From contig NZ_JBPJSQ010000009.1 of the NCBI RefSeq assembly GCF_051192575.1, forward strand, positions 62,001 to 126,000: a stretch of 64,000 nucleotides of DNA. Reading direction: 5' to 3'. The stretch is from Aestuariimicrobium soli. GTDB taxonomy: Bacteria > Actinomycetota > Actinomycetes > Propionibacteriales > Propionibacteriaceae. Made by a program: the position numbers and the translations under genes. The stretch's first letter is position 1; each line of letters opens with the position of its first letter. This document shows, one piece after another, positions 15,705 through 24,535 of this stretch. The notes below the pieces were generated by a model that had not been told where the DNA came from, made no database searches, and worked only from the letters and a program-made list of their open reading frames with translations.

Positions 15705-18473
15705 TCAGGAGAGGGCGCGATCCAGGGCGACGAGCACGTGCTCGAACTCGACGCCCAGCGCTCGTCCCATGCCCAGCTCGCAGGTGCGGTTCGCCGACAG
15801 GTACAGGTCGAAGCTCTGATCGCCGAGCTCGTTGACGGTGTCGCGGGTGGCGGCCTCGGTCAGCTCCGGGTGCAGCATGCCCCGGTCGCCGGCGAACCCG
15901 CAGCAGCGCCACGCATCGGGCACGACCACCTCCTCGGCCACCAGACCGGCGAGGGCGCGCAGGTCGTCATTGATGCCGAGCTGGGTGGTGGCGCAGGTCG
16001 GGTGCAGCAGCGCTCGTCCGGCACGACGCCCGGTGGGCAGCTCGCCGGCCCGCTCACCGATGAATGCGACGGCGTCCACGATGTCGAGCTCGGCTCCCAG
16101 GCTCTCGGCGGCCACCTTCATGCCCTCGGTGCAGCTGGCGGCGTCCGAGATCACCGTCAGTCGTCCGCCGCGGGTGGCCGCGGTCAACGAGCGGACGAGG
16201 CGCTCGTCCATCACCCGCTGACCCGCCTGGTGGCCCTTCGACTTCCACGGGGTGGAGCAGCACAGGGAGGCGACCTCGTCGGGCACGAGCACGCGCACGC
16301 CCAGTCGCTCCAACAGCCGCTGGGTGCTCCCGGCCACGTCGCCACCGCCGAACATGGTGCCGACGCAGGCGGGCACCATCACCACGTCGGGGGAGGGCTC
16401 GGGGCGTGGACGACGCCGGGCGCCGCCCGCGGGCAGGTCCGGGCCCAGCAGGGGCACCCGTTCGGAGCCGAGCACGGCCCGCGCCGCCCGCAGGGGGAGT
16501 GAGACCGCGGGCGCCGGCAGTCGGTCGGCCACGGTCATGCCGACCGAGGCCACCGTGGTGAACGAGCCCCAGGCCTGCGCCGCCATCCGCCACCCCGCCT
16601 CCTCGACCGGGTTGGTCTGCTCGCGGCGCAGGTGGCGCACCAGGTCGCCGGTGTTGATGCCCACCGGGCAGGTGGTCTGACACATGCCGTCGACCGCGCA
16701 CGTCTCGGTCACCGGATAGGTCTGATCGACCCGGAGCCTTGCCGCCAGCGCGTGGTCACCGGACGCCTCGGCGTCGGCGATGGCCCGCTGCGCGACGATG
16801 CGCTGGCGGGGAGTGAGGGTGAGGAACTGGCTGGGGCAGACCGGTTCGCAGTAGCCGCACTCGACGCACCGGTCGACCTCCTCGGTCACCGTGGGGGTCT
16901 GCTTGAAGTCCTTCAGGTGGATCTCGGGATCGTCAGTGAGCACCACGCCGGGGTTGAGAATGCCCACGGGATCGAGGGCACCCTTGATCGACCGCATCAT
17001 GCCGTGCAGTTCGGTGCCGTACTGGCGCTCCACGAACGGCGCCATGATCCGCCCGGTGCCGTGCTCGGCCTTGAGCGTGCCACCCGCCCCCAACACCAGG
17101 TCGACCAGCCCCTCGGTGAACTGGCGCTGCCGGCCCACCGCGTCGGGCTGCCGGAAGTCCTCGGTGACCAGGAAGTGGATGTTGCCGTCCTTGGCGTGGC
17201 CGAAGATCACCGGCGTCTGACCCAGACGGTCGCCGCACAGGGTGGTGAGGTGGGCGCACACCCTGGCGAGGTCGGGCACCGGCACGGCGATGTCTTCCAA
17301 CAGGGCCGTCGTGCCACTCGGACGAGCGCCCGCCACCTTCGCGTACAGCCCCTTGCGCAGCGACCACAGCCCGGCGCGGCGGGCGGCGTCGGCCGTGTAC
17401 TGACGCGGGTTGCCCGCCCCCTCGAGCAGGCCGGCCAACTCGTCGGCCTCGGCCGCCTGGTACTCCACCAGCAGGGCCGCTTCACCGGGGCTGGCGGCCG
17501 GCAGCAGGTCGGCGTGCGCGGGGTCGTGGCGGCACACCGTGAGCGAGGCCTCGTCCAACAGTTCGATGACGGCGGGGCCGGTGGCCTTGAGCTCGGGCAG
17601 GGCCTGGGTGGCCTCGTGCAGCGAGCCGAAGGTCAGCAGCCCGGTGGCCACGTGCGGCAACACCGGCACGGTGCGGAACACGGTCGACGCCACGAAGCCC
17701 AGCGTGCCCTCCGAACCGACCATCAGGTGTTCCAGCACCTTGGCGGGGGAGTCGTGGTCGAGCAGCGAGTTGAGGCCGTAGCCCATGGTGTTCTTGGTGG
17801 CGAACTGGCGTCGGATCTCGGCGGCGAGGTCGGGGCGACGCGCCTCGTCGGTGAGTCTGAGCAGCAGGTCGAACAGTGCGGGTTCCCGGTCGGCGAGCAG
17901 GTCGTTCGCGTCGACGGCCCCCGTGTCGACGACGGTGCCCGAGGCGAGCACCACGACCAGGGAGTCGATGGTCTCGTAGGAGTTCTGGGTGGTGCCGCAG
18001 GTCATTCCGGACGAGTTGTTGGCGACCACCCCGCCGATGGTGCAGGCCACCTCCGAGGCGGGGTCCGGGCCCAGCTTGCGGCCGTGGCGGGCCAGTCGGG
18101 TGTTCACCTCGCGCACGGTCATGCCGGGGCCGATCCTGACCCGCTGCGCGGCATCGTCCAGCAGTTCGAACGAGCGGAACCCACGCCGCACGTCGACCAA
18201 CAACCCCGCCGACTGACCCTGACCCGACAGCGAGGTTCCCCCCGACCGGAAGGTCACCGGGGTGCGCCGGGCGGTGGCGATGCCGAGCACCGCGGCCACG
18301 TCGTCGGCGTCCCGCACCACCAGGGATGCCGACGGGGTGAGCAGGAAGTGGCTGGCGTCGACGGCAGCGGTGAGTACGTCGAGGGCCGAGGTGCGCACCC
18401 GGCGCTCTCCCAGGGCCGCCGTCAGGTGGGCCAGCAGGTCGGACGAGACGGTGGTGGTGGCTCCGCGGCGCAT
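15705..18473 (-). CDS. FAD-linked oxidase with Fe-S and CCG domains (D-lactate dehydrogenase-like)
   Basis: 922 residues. Domains in order: FAD-binding PCMH domain (about 40-180; VTFRSGGTSLSGQ), FAD-oxidase C-terminal domain (about 210-490; FGHAKDGNIHF, KAEHGTGRI), two [4Fe-4S] motifs (CVECGYCEPVCP near 535, CAVDGMCQTTCPVG near 592), and two CCG-type cysteine motifs (CCSTPWKSKGH near 737, CCGFAGDRG near 854). This single-chain layout is that of quinone-linked D-lactate dehydrogenases (Dld-II type) or D-2-hydroxyacid oxidases of the glycolate-oxidase family. It would oxidise D-lactate to pyruvate and pass electrons to the quinone pool. Starts 24 bases after the sortase-like gene, so the two may share a transcript. 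Confidence 0.88.
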   Translation of the reverse strand: MRRGATTTVSSDLLAHLTAALGERRVRTSALDVLTAAVDASHFLLTPSASLVVRDADDVAAVLGIATARRTPVTFRSGGTSLSGQGQSAGLLVDVRRGFRSFELLDDAAQRVRIGPGMTVREVNTRLARHGRKLGPDPASEVACTIGGVVANNSSGMTCGTTQNSYETIDSLVVVLASGTVVDTGAVDANDLLADREPALFDLLLRLTDEARRPDLAAEIRRQFATKNTMGYGLNSLLDHDSPAKVLEHLMVGSEGTLGFVASTVFRTVPVLPHVATGLLTFGSLHEATQALPELKATGPAVIELLDEASLTVCRHDPAHADLLPAASPGEAALLVEYQAAEADELAGLLEGAGNPRQYTADAARRAGLWSLRKGLYAKVAGARPSGTTALLEDIAVPVPDLARVCAHLTTLCGDRLGQTPVIFGHAKDGNIHFLVTEDFRQPDAVGRQRQFTEGLVDLVLGAGGTLKAEHGTGRIMAPFVERQYGTELHGMMRSIKGALDPVGILNPGVVLTDDPEIHLKDFKQTPTVTEEVDRCVECGYCEPVCPSQFLTLTPRQRIVAQRAIADAEASGDHALAARLRVDQTYPVTETCAVDGMCQTTCPVGINTGDLVRHLRREQTNPVEEAGWRMAAQAWGSFTTVASVGMTVADRLPAPAVSLPLRAARAVLGSERVPLLGPDLPAGGARRRPRPEPSPDVVMVPACVGTMFGGGDVAGSTQRLLERLGVRVLVPDEVASLCCSTPWKSKGHQAGQRVMDERLVRSLTAATRGGRLTVISDAASCTEGMKVAAESLGAELDIVDAVAFIGERAGELPTGRRAGRALLHPTCATTQLGINDDLRALAGLVAEEVVVPDAWRCCGFAGDRGMLHPELTEAATRDTVNELGDQSFDLYLSANRTCELGMGRALGVEFEHVLVALDRALS

Positions 18474-18497
18474 GTCGCCACCCTAGGCCAGGGGCGA

Positions 18498-19271
18498 TCA
18501 GGCGGCGGGCGCGACGGGCTTCAGGTAGAACAGGATGCGCGAGTCCCAGGCCGACGTGGCCTGGTTGAAGTCCCAACAGATCACGATCACGGCCTGGGGG
18601 GATCCCTCGTAGTCGTAGAGCACCGTCGACATCGGGTCGTAGTCCTTGACCCACACCTTGGTCTGCCGCTCGAAGGTGTAGCAGACGGTCGTGCCGTGGC
18701 TGTCAGTGACCTTCACCAGGGCGCCCGGCTTGAGGCCCGTCTTCGCGTCGCGCAGCTCATTGCCCAGCGCGCCGCCGTGACGGTAGGTGTGAATGCTGAG
18801 CACGGCATTGCCCTTGGTCGCGCCGATCTTGGGCCCCTCGTCGAACCAGGCCACGCCCTGGGAGTCGTTCTTCGGCGGAGCGGCGGCGGCGCCCGACTCG
18901 TCCAGCCCGAGCGACATCACGTGCGACGACACCTTCATCGAGTCGATGGTGAGGCGGGTGGGGTCGTCCATGGGGGCGGTGGGGCTCGAACAGTCGGCGG
19001 GTGCCGACCCCGAGGCCGATGCCGAAGTCGAACCCGCGCTCACCGAGGTCGCCCTGACCGAGGTCGCGCTGGGCGAGGTCGCCGAGGTCGACCGCGCCGG
19101 CGTGGAGGCGGTGAGCGGGGGAGTCGACGCGACGCTGGCGGGGGAGGCGGCGTCCCCGGTGCCTGGCCGGGTGGAACGCCAGCCGATGACCGCGGCGACG
19201 GCGACCACGACGACCACGACGCCGACCGCGACGAGGCGGGTGCGGGGTCGTCCGGCGGGGTGCTGCGCCAT
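18498..19271 (-). CDS. Class E/F sortase-like membrane-anchored protein
   Basis: 257 residues. An N-terminal membrane anchor (about 12-30), an extracellular Ser/Thr/Ala linker (about 36-95), and a C-terminal beta-barrel domain. The catalytic triad of a sortase is recognisable though divergent: His in VLSIHTYRHG, Cys in VIVICWDF and Arg in WDSRILFYL. Sortases of this type join LPXTG-type proteins to the wall or to pilins. No sorting-signal substrate is in the window, so the partner is elsewhere or the enzyme is a housekeeping one. Could also be a non-transpeptidase homologue, given the unusual ICW in place of TC. Confidence 0.7.
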   Translation of the reverse strand: MAQHPAGRPRTRLVAVGVVVVVVAVAAVIGWRSTRPGTGDAASPASVASTPPLTASTPARSTSATSPSATSVRATSVSAGSTSASASGSAPADCSSPTAPMDDPTRLTIDSMKVSSHVMSLGLDESGAAAAPPKNDSQGVAWFDEGPKIGATKGNAVLSIHTYRHGGALGNELRDAKTGLKPGALVKVTDSHGTTVCYTFERQTKVWVKDYDPMSTVLYDYEGSPQAVIVICWDFNQATSAWDSRILFYLKPVAPAA

Positions 19272-19578
19272 CGGTACGGGTCCTTCCGGGACGGGGGAGG
19301 CATGCTTGGATCAGTGTCAGGCTAGCCGAGGTCACCAAGGCCGACGGTGCGAGTGCCGTCACCGGGTTGCCCCATCCCTTGGTGCGGGCACTGGGTGCGT
19401 TCACTGGGTCCGGAACGCAGATTGCCGTGGTCGCGCGCGCAGAGTAGTCTGGACGGGCACTGTGACCTGTCCCGTTCCGTACCGAGTGAGTGGGTGTGCG
19501 TGGGACGAAGCAACCCTTTGACCTCCGCAGGGTGATGGTGCACCACCAGCATCGTCCAATCCATCGGAGCCCTACTAC
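19272..19578. other. Divergent intergenic region with the rpsA promoter and leader
   Basis: 307 bases between the sortase-like gene (minus) and rpsA (plus). TTGCCG (19422-19427), 17-base spacer, TAGTCT (19445-19450) is a convincing rpsA promoter; the predicted leader is about 120 bases long. On the minus strand TAGCCT (19319-19324) could be the -10 for the sortase-like gene. Confidence 0.6.
19422..19450 (+). promoter_or_regulatory. rpsA: rpsA promoter
   Basis: TTGCCG-N17-TAGTCT with ideal spacing, about 129 bases before the rpsA start. The leader between it and the ATG is long enough for autoregulation by S1, as known in other bacteria, but no specific structure was identified. Confidence 0.6.
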
Positions 19579-21030
19579 ATGACCTCCTCCACTGAGGCCT
19601 CGACCCAGGTCGCCATTGACGACCTCGGCTCGCCGGAAGCCTTCCTGGCTGCCGTCGACGCCACCATCAAGTACTTCAACGACGGCGACATCGTCACCGG
19701 CACCGTCGTCAAGGTCGACCGCGACGAAGTCCTGCTCGACATCGGTTACAAGACCGAAGGTGTCATCCCTTCCAAGGAACTCTCCATCAAGCACGACGTG
19801 GACCCCTTCGAGGTCGTCCAGGTCGGCGACGAGATCGAGGCTCTCGTCCAGCAGAAGGAGGACAAGGAGGGTCGCCTGATCCTGTCCAAGAAGCGCGCCC
19901 AGTACGAGCGCGCCTGGGGCACGATCGAGAAGGTCAAGGAGGAGGACGGCGTCGTCACCGGCACCGTCATCGAGGTGGTCAAGGGTGGCCTCATCGTCGA
20001 CATCGGCCTGCGTGGCTTCCTGCCCGCGTCGCTGGTCGAGATGCGTCGCGTCCGTGACCTGCAGCCCTACGTCGGCATGGAGCTCGAGGCCAAGATCATC
20101 GAGCTCGACAAGCACCGCAACAACGTCGTGCTGTCGCGTCGCGCCTGGCTCGAGCAGACCCAGAGCGAGGTTCGTCAGAACTTCCTCACCCAGCTGCAGA
20201 AGGGTCAGATCCGCAAGGGTGTCGTCAGCTCGATCGTCAACTTCGGTGCGTTCGTCGATCTCGGCGGCGTCGACGGTCTGGTGCACGTCTCCGAGCTGTC
20301 CTGGAAGCACATCGACCACCCCTCCGAGGTCGTCGAGGTCGGCACCCCGGTCACTGTCGAGGTGCTCGAGGTCGACATGGATCGCGAGCGCGTCTCGCTG
20401 TCGCTGAAGGCGACCCAGGAAGATCCGTGGCAGACCTTCGCCCGCATCCACGCCATCGGCCAGATCGTGCCCGGCAAGGTCACCAAGCTGGTGCCGTTCG
20501 GTGCGTTCGTCCGCGTCGAGGAGGGCATCGAGGGTCTCGTGCACGTCTCCGAGCTGGCTGAGCGTCACGTCGAGATCCCCGAGCAGGTCGTCGCCGTCAA
20601 TGACGACGTCATGGTCAAGATCATCGACATCGACCTCGAGCGTCGTCGCATCTCGCTGTCGCTGAAGCAGGCCAACGCCGGCGTCGACGTCGCGGCTGAC
20701 GACTTCGACCCCTCGCTGTACGGCATGACCGCCAGCTACGACGAGCAGGGCAACTACATCTACCCCGAGGGCTTCGATCCGGAGTCCAACGAGTGGAAGG
20801 AAGGCTACGAGGAGCAGCAGCGCGCTTGGGAGGCTCAGTACGCCGAGGCCCAGGCTCGCTGGGAGGCTCACAAGCGACAGGTCGAGGAGGCCGAGCAGGC
20901 CGACCAGAACGCTGCCGCCGAGAGTGGCTCCGCTGCCAGCTTCACCTCGACCGAGGACCCGGGTGCCGGGTCGCTCGCGTCGGACGAGGCCCTGCAGGCC
21001 CTGCGCGACAAGCTCACCGGCGGCAACTGA
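19579..21030 (+). CDS. rpsA: 30S ribosomal protein S1
   Basis: 483 residues, the normal actinobacterial length. Four S1 RNA-binding domains (about 33-105, 122-190, 207-277 and 294-364), each with the pattern GxVxxxxxxGxxVdig..; clear copies are VSSIVNFGAFVDLGG and VTKLVPFGAFVRVEEG. The acidic, W/E/Q-rich C-terminal tail (365-483) is disordered. S1 helps the ribosome capture leadered mRNA, which matters here because several neighbouring genes look leaderless. polA-rpsA-coaE proximity is ancestral in actinobacteria; here the coaE link is interrupted by the ROK/ABC block and the desaturase. Confidence 0.97.
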   Translation: MTSSTEASTQVAIDDLGSPEAFLAAVDATIKYFNDGDIVTGTVVKVDRDEVLLDIGYKTEGVIPSKELSIKHDVDPFEVVQVGDEIEALVQQKEDKEGRLILSKKRAQYERAWGTIEKVKEEDGVVTGTVIEVVKGGLIVDIGLRGFLPASLVEMRRVRDLQPYVGMELEAKIIELDKHRNNVVLSRRAWLEQTQSEVRQNFLTQLQKGQIRKGVVSSIVNFGAFVDLGGVDGLVHVSELSWKHIDHPSEVVEVGTPVTVEVLEVDMDRERVSLSLKATQEDPWQTFARIHAIGQIVPGKVTKLVPFGAFVRVEEGIEGLVHVSELAERHVEIPEQVVAVNDDVMVKIIDIDLERRRISLSLKQANAGVDVAADDFDPSLYGMTASYDEQGNYIYPEGFDPESNEWKEGYEEQQRAWEAQYAEAQARWEAHKRQVEEAEQADQNAAAESGSAASFTSTEDPGAGSLASDEALQALRDKLTGGN

Positions 21031-21053
21031 CCGTCCGGGCTTCGAGCCCATCA

Positions 21054-21088
21054 GGAAGGCCCCCGACCATCATGGTCGGGGGCCTTCC
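21054..21088. terminator. rpsA terminator, possibly bidirectional
   Basis: A perfect inverted repeat: arms of 17 bases (21054-21070 and 21072-21088) around a single central base, so in practice a 15-bp stem and 5-base loop. It lies between the rpsA stop and the stop of the convergent ROK gene, so it can serve both. Confidence 0.85.
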
Positions 21089-21133
21089 CGCGTTCTGGGC
21101 CCAGGTTGCCAGCGCTCCGGAGTCAGGCGCGGC

Positions 21134-22279
21134 TCAGGAGGTCGAGCCGAAGCCGGTCTCGGCGAGGGCACGACGGGCCTCGTCGAGGGCGCCCAGCAGC
21201 ACGGCCTCGTCGCCCAGATGGCTGCGCAGCAGGGTGGGCGGCTGCCAGTGCAGCGAGGCGCGCAGGCTGGTGTCGAGGGCGGCACGCAGCGGTTCGCCGG
21301 CGATCCGGGCGGTCTCGCCGCCGAGAATGACCAGGCCGGGGTCGAGGATGGTCGACAGGTTGACCAGCCCCGGAATGATCCGTTCGGCCAGGGCGTCCCA
21401 CACGGGTGAGCCGAGGGGTTCGGTGGCCACCACTTCGTGCAGCCAGGCGAACTCGCGGTCGTGGGCCCGGCCCACGACATTGGCCAGCGTCCAGGCGCCC
21501 GCGCGGTCCTGGAAGGGGGCAGCCGAATCGCCGCCGGTGCGCATGAAACCGACCTCGCCGGCGGCGCCGTGTCGTCCGCGATGCACCCGTCCGCCGAGCA
21601 CCACCGCCGCGCCGACACCGCTGCCGAGGCTGAGCAGCGCGTAGTCCTCCCACTGGCCGGCGACGCCGTGCAGCCGCTCGGCGATCGCGCGGAAGTTCAC
21701 CTCGTTGTCGAAGAGCACGCCCGACCGTGGACCCAACTCGTCCCGGATCCGTTGGGCGGTGCCCGCGGCCCAGCGGGGGAGCTCGGTCGAGAACAGCACG
21801 TCGCCGGTTCCCGGGTCGATGGCGCCGGGCAGGGCGATGGCCACGGTGTGGTGGCGGTAGGCGTCGGTGGGAATCGTCGCCTTCACCGACTCGACCACCA
21901 GCTCGGCCAGACGGTCGTCCGTCTCGACGGGAACATCGTGTCGTTCGGCGGCCGTCGAGCCGAGGGGGGAGTGGGCGATGCGCAGGCTGTTGCCGCGCAG
22001 TTCGACCGCGGTGGCCAGTCCCAATTTGGGGGCCAGAGCGAACACCACGGCCTTGGGGCCGGGGCGCGAACTCTCGTCGAATCCGTCGGAGACGACCAGC
22101 CCCTGGGCCTCCAACCGCTCAATCACCTTGAGCGTCGCGGGGCTGGAGAGTCCGGCCAGTTTGGCCAGTTGAGGACGACTCATCGGCCCGTGTTGGGCGA
22201 GGAGCTCGCAGAACACACGGTCGTTGACCTGCCGCATCAGGCGCTGCGGTGCGCCACCGATGGGCGTGGTGGGGGTCAT
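21134..22279 (-). CDS. ROK-family transcriptional regulator
   Basis: 381 residues. N-terminal winged helix-turn-helix (about 15-75; MSRPQLAKLAGLSSPATLKVI) and a sugar-kinase-like ROK domain with the signature LGSGVGAAVVLGGRVHRGRHGAAGEVG. The zinc site CxCGxxGC, which normally follows that signature in ROK repressors, is missing: the stretch reads FMRTGGDSAAPFQDRAGAW. ROK repressors usually sense a sugar or sugar phosphate, and this one is divergent from the ABC operon, so it most likely controls it and the operon likely imports a saccharide. Ligand unknown. Confidence 0.9.
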   Translation of the reverse strand: MTPTTPIGGAPQRLMRQVNDRVFCELLAQHGPMSRPQLAKLAGLSSPATLKVIERLEAQGLVVSDGFDESSRPGPKAVVFALAPKLGLATAVELRGNSLRIAHSPLGSTAAERHDVPVETDDRLAELVVESVKATIPTDAYRHHTVAIALPGAIDPGTGDVLFSTELPRWAAGTAQRIRDELGPRSGVLFDNEVNFRAIAERLHGVAGQWEDYALLSLGSGVGAAVVLGGRVHRGRHGAAGEVGFMRTGGDSAAPFQDRAGAWTLANVVGRAHDREFAWLHEVVATEPLGSPVWDALAERIIPGLVNLSTILDPGLVILGGETARIAGEPLRAALDTSLRASLHWQPPTLLRSHLGDEAVLLGALDEARRALAETGFGSTS

Positions 22280-22354
22280 GCTCCCATCCTTCCCGACTCC
22301 GGCCGCTCCCGCGGCGGTGCCCAGTTGGCCGGTGGGGCGGTCACCCCTGCCGGT

Positions 22355-22382
22355 GATTGATTATTTACTTAATTAATGATTG
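22355..22382. promoter_or_regulatory. AT-only operator/promoter core between the ROK gene and the ABC operon
   Basis: A 28-base run almost free of G and C in a very GC-rich background, centred on TTAATTAA (22369-22376). It lies in the 196-base divergent gap, 94 bases before the first permease start. ROK-family operators are typically AT-rich palindromes, so this is the best candidate operator; it may overlap the promoters of both directions. Confidence 0.55.
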
Positions 22383-22475
22383 TGTGCAAGATGTTCCCAG
22401 CCCCGGTGAGACGGTGGCCGACGGCGCGAGCGAACCGCGCGGTGAGCTGAGCAGTGAACGAGGCAAGGAGGCAGC

Positions 22476-23591
22476 GTGCAGGTTGAGACACAGGCGACGG
22501 ACACCGTCCGGGACGACGTTCCCCCCACGCCGGTCGTGCCCGACAGTGCCGAGATCGCCCGGCCTCAGCGGCGCGGGCTGCCCCAGTGGGTGCGGTTCCT
22601 CGGCAAGCGACTCGGCATCTACGCCGGCACGGCCGTGCTGGCCATCGTGATGAACTTCATGCTGCCGCGACTGATGCCCGGTGACCCGGTGCAGGACATG
22701 TTCCTGCGCATCCAGCAGGCCACCGGTGCGCCGCCGCCCAAGTACCTGATCGAGAACATCTACGCGCTGTACGGCGACCCCAATCGTCCGTTGCCGTTGC
22801 AGTTCGTCGACTACATGACCCAACTCTTCAAGGGCGACCTGGGTCGCTCGGTGATGCAGTACCCGACCCCGGTCTCGCAGCTGTTGGCGCAGACCATGCC
22901 GTGGACGATCGGCCTGGGCCTGATCACGCTGCTACTGGCCTGGGTGATCGGCACCCTGCTGGGCGCGTGGCTCGGCTGGAAGCCCTCGGGCCTGGCCGAC
23001 AAGCTGTTCACCCCCGTGCTGATGTTCTTCCACTCGATCCCGGCCTTCTGGCTGGCGATCATGGCGGCCTGGTTCTTCGCCTACCGCAACTACTACTTCC
23101 CCCCGCAGGGCGGCTACGACGCCGAGGTCACCGACCGGTCGCTGTTCAACCCGGAGTTCGTCGGCTCGGTCGTGCAGCACGGCGCCCTGCCCGCCGTGGT
23201 GCTGGTCGTGGTGGGCTTCGCTGGCTGGTTGTTCAGCATGCGCAACATGACCATCGCCACCACCAGCGAGGACTACGTCACCCTGGCCCGCGCCAAGGGC
23301 CTCAGCCGGTTCACCGTGCTGATGCGCTACGCGGCCCGCAACGCGATCCTGCCCAACGTCACCGGCCTGGCCCAGGCGGTCGGCGGCCTGCTCGGCTCGA
23401 TCGTGCTGGTCGAGTCGGTGTTCGTCTACCCGGGCATGGGCACGCTGCTGGGCAACGCCATCGGTCAACGCGACTACCCGGTGATGCAGGCCATCTTGTT
23501 GATGACCGTCTTCCTGACGCTGGCCGCGAACTTCGTGGCCGACTCGATCTACGTGCTGCTGGACCCCCGCACCCGGGAGGGTGACGCCTGA
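22476..23591 (+). CDS. ABC transporter permease, DppB/OppB type
   Basis: 371 residues. A long cytoplasmic N-terminus (1-45), first membrane segment near 50-65, a large outer domain, then five more segments; the EAA loop DYVTLARAKGLSRFTVLMRYA (split at about 270-290) contacts the ATPases. First of two inner-membrane permeases for a peptide/opine/nickel-type importer. GTG 22476 follows an AAGGAGG site (22465-22471). One-base overlap with the next gene. First gene of a six-gene operon divergent from the ROK regulator. Confidence 0.92.
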   Translation: MQVETQATDTVRDDVPPTPVVPDSAEIARPQRRGLPQWVRFLGKRLGIYAGTAVLAIVMNFMLPRLMPGDPVQDMFLRIQQATGAPPPKYLIENIYALYGDPNRPLPLQFVDYMTQLFKGDLGRSVMQYPTPVSQLLAQTMPWTIGLGLITLLLAWVIGTLLGAWLGWKPSGLADKLFTPVLMFFHSIPAFWLAIMAAWFFAYRNYYFPPQGGYDAEVTDRSLFNPEFVGSVVQHGALPAVVLVVVGFAGWLFSMRNMTIATTSEDYVTLARAKGLSRFTVLMRYAARNAILPNVTGLAQAVGGLLGSIVLVESVFVYPGMGTLLGNAIGQRDYPVMQAILLMTVFLTLAANFVADSIYVLLDPRTREGDA

Positions 23592-24535
23592 TGACCAAGC
23601 GCTTCCTGAGACTGCCGATGGTGCAGGCCGGTATCGGCCTGCTGGTCTTCTTCACACTGATGGGCACGATCGGGCCGTGGCTGTGCAGTTCCCTGCTCGG
23701 GCTCGACCCGCTGAGTCTCGACACCGCCCGTGCCGGCCAGCCGCCGAGCGCCGACCACTGGCTGGGCACCACCTCGTCCGGCCAGGACGTGCTCGCCCGC
23801 ATCGTGTGGGGCGCCCGCGGCTCGCTGCTGGTGGGCCTCGCCTCGGGCATCATCGCCACCGTGCTGAGCGTCGTGATCGGCATCTGGGCGGGGTTCATGG
23901 GCGGCTGGGCAGACCGGTTGCTGAACACCACGACCAACCTGTTCCTGACCATGCCGAGCTTCGCGGTGACGCTGATCATCGCCGGCTACGTGCAGAAGCT
24001 CGACTGGCTGTCGGTGTCGATCATCATCGGCATCTTCGAATGGCCCGGCGGCGCCCGCCGCATTCGTGCCCAGGCCATGAGCCTGCGGGGTCGCGACTTC
24101 ACGGCGGCCCTGCGCACGACCGGGGAGTCGCGCTGGCGCATCATCGCCGTCGAGGTGGCACCCCACCTGAACGGTGTTGCCAGCTCGATGTTCCTGACGG
24201 CCTTCGTCTACGGGGTCTTCACCCAGGCCTCGATGGCCTTCCTGGGCATCGGTGATCCCGAGACGGTGTCGTGGGGCACCGAGATCGCCTACGCCGAGGG
24301 CCAGAACGCCCTGTTCCGAGGCATGTGGTGGTGGTTCGCGCCCCCCGGCATCGCGATCGCTCTGCTCGGCCTGAGCACGGCGCTGATCAACTTCGGCATC
24401 GACGAGATCGTCAACCCGGTGCTCAACTCCAAGCAGGAGGTGCTGGTGCGCAAGTTCCTGCGCCGCAAGCCCAAGGCCACCCGCCAGCAGGCCGTCGTCC
24501 AGGAAGCCACCATGAGCCAGGAGATGAGCCGATGA
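23591..24535 (+). CDS. ABC transporter permease, DppC/OppC type
   Basis: 314 residues. Six membrane segments; the periplasm-facing stretch HWLGTTSSGQDVLARIVWGA is the family signature, and the EAA loop includes SLRGRDFTAALRTTGESRW. Forms the heterodimeric channel with the preceding permease. ATG 23591 overlaps the previous stop by one base; its own stop overlaps the next ATG by four bases, so expression is coupled. The C-terminus is extended and Lys/Arg-rich (VRKFLRRKPKATRQ). Confidence 0.92.
   Translation: MTKRFLRLPMVQAGIGLLVFFTLMGTIGPWLCSSLLGLDPLSLDTARAGQPPSADHWLGTTSSGQDVLARIVWGARGSLLVGLASGIIATVLSVVIGIWAGFMGGWADRLLNTTTNLFLTMPSFAVTLIIAGYVQKLDWLSVSIIIGIFEWPGGARRIRAQAMSLRGRDFTAALRTTGESRWRIIAVEVAPHLNGVASSMFLTAFVYGVFTQASMAFLGIGDPETVSWGTEIAYAEGQNALFRGMWWWFAPPGIAIALLGLSTALINFGIDEIVNPVLNSKQEVLVRKFLRRKPKATRQQAVVQEATMSQEMSR

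Noticed and set aside
16632..19325. Long plus-strand open frame opposite the D-lactate dehydrogenase-like gene
   Set aside because: The minus-strand product has FAD, Fe-S and CCG motifs; the plus-strand one has none.
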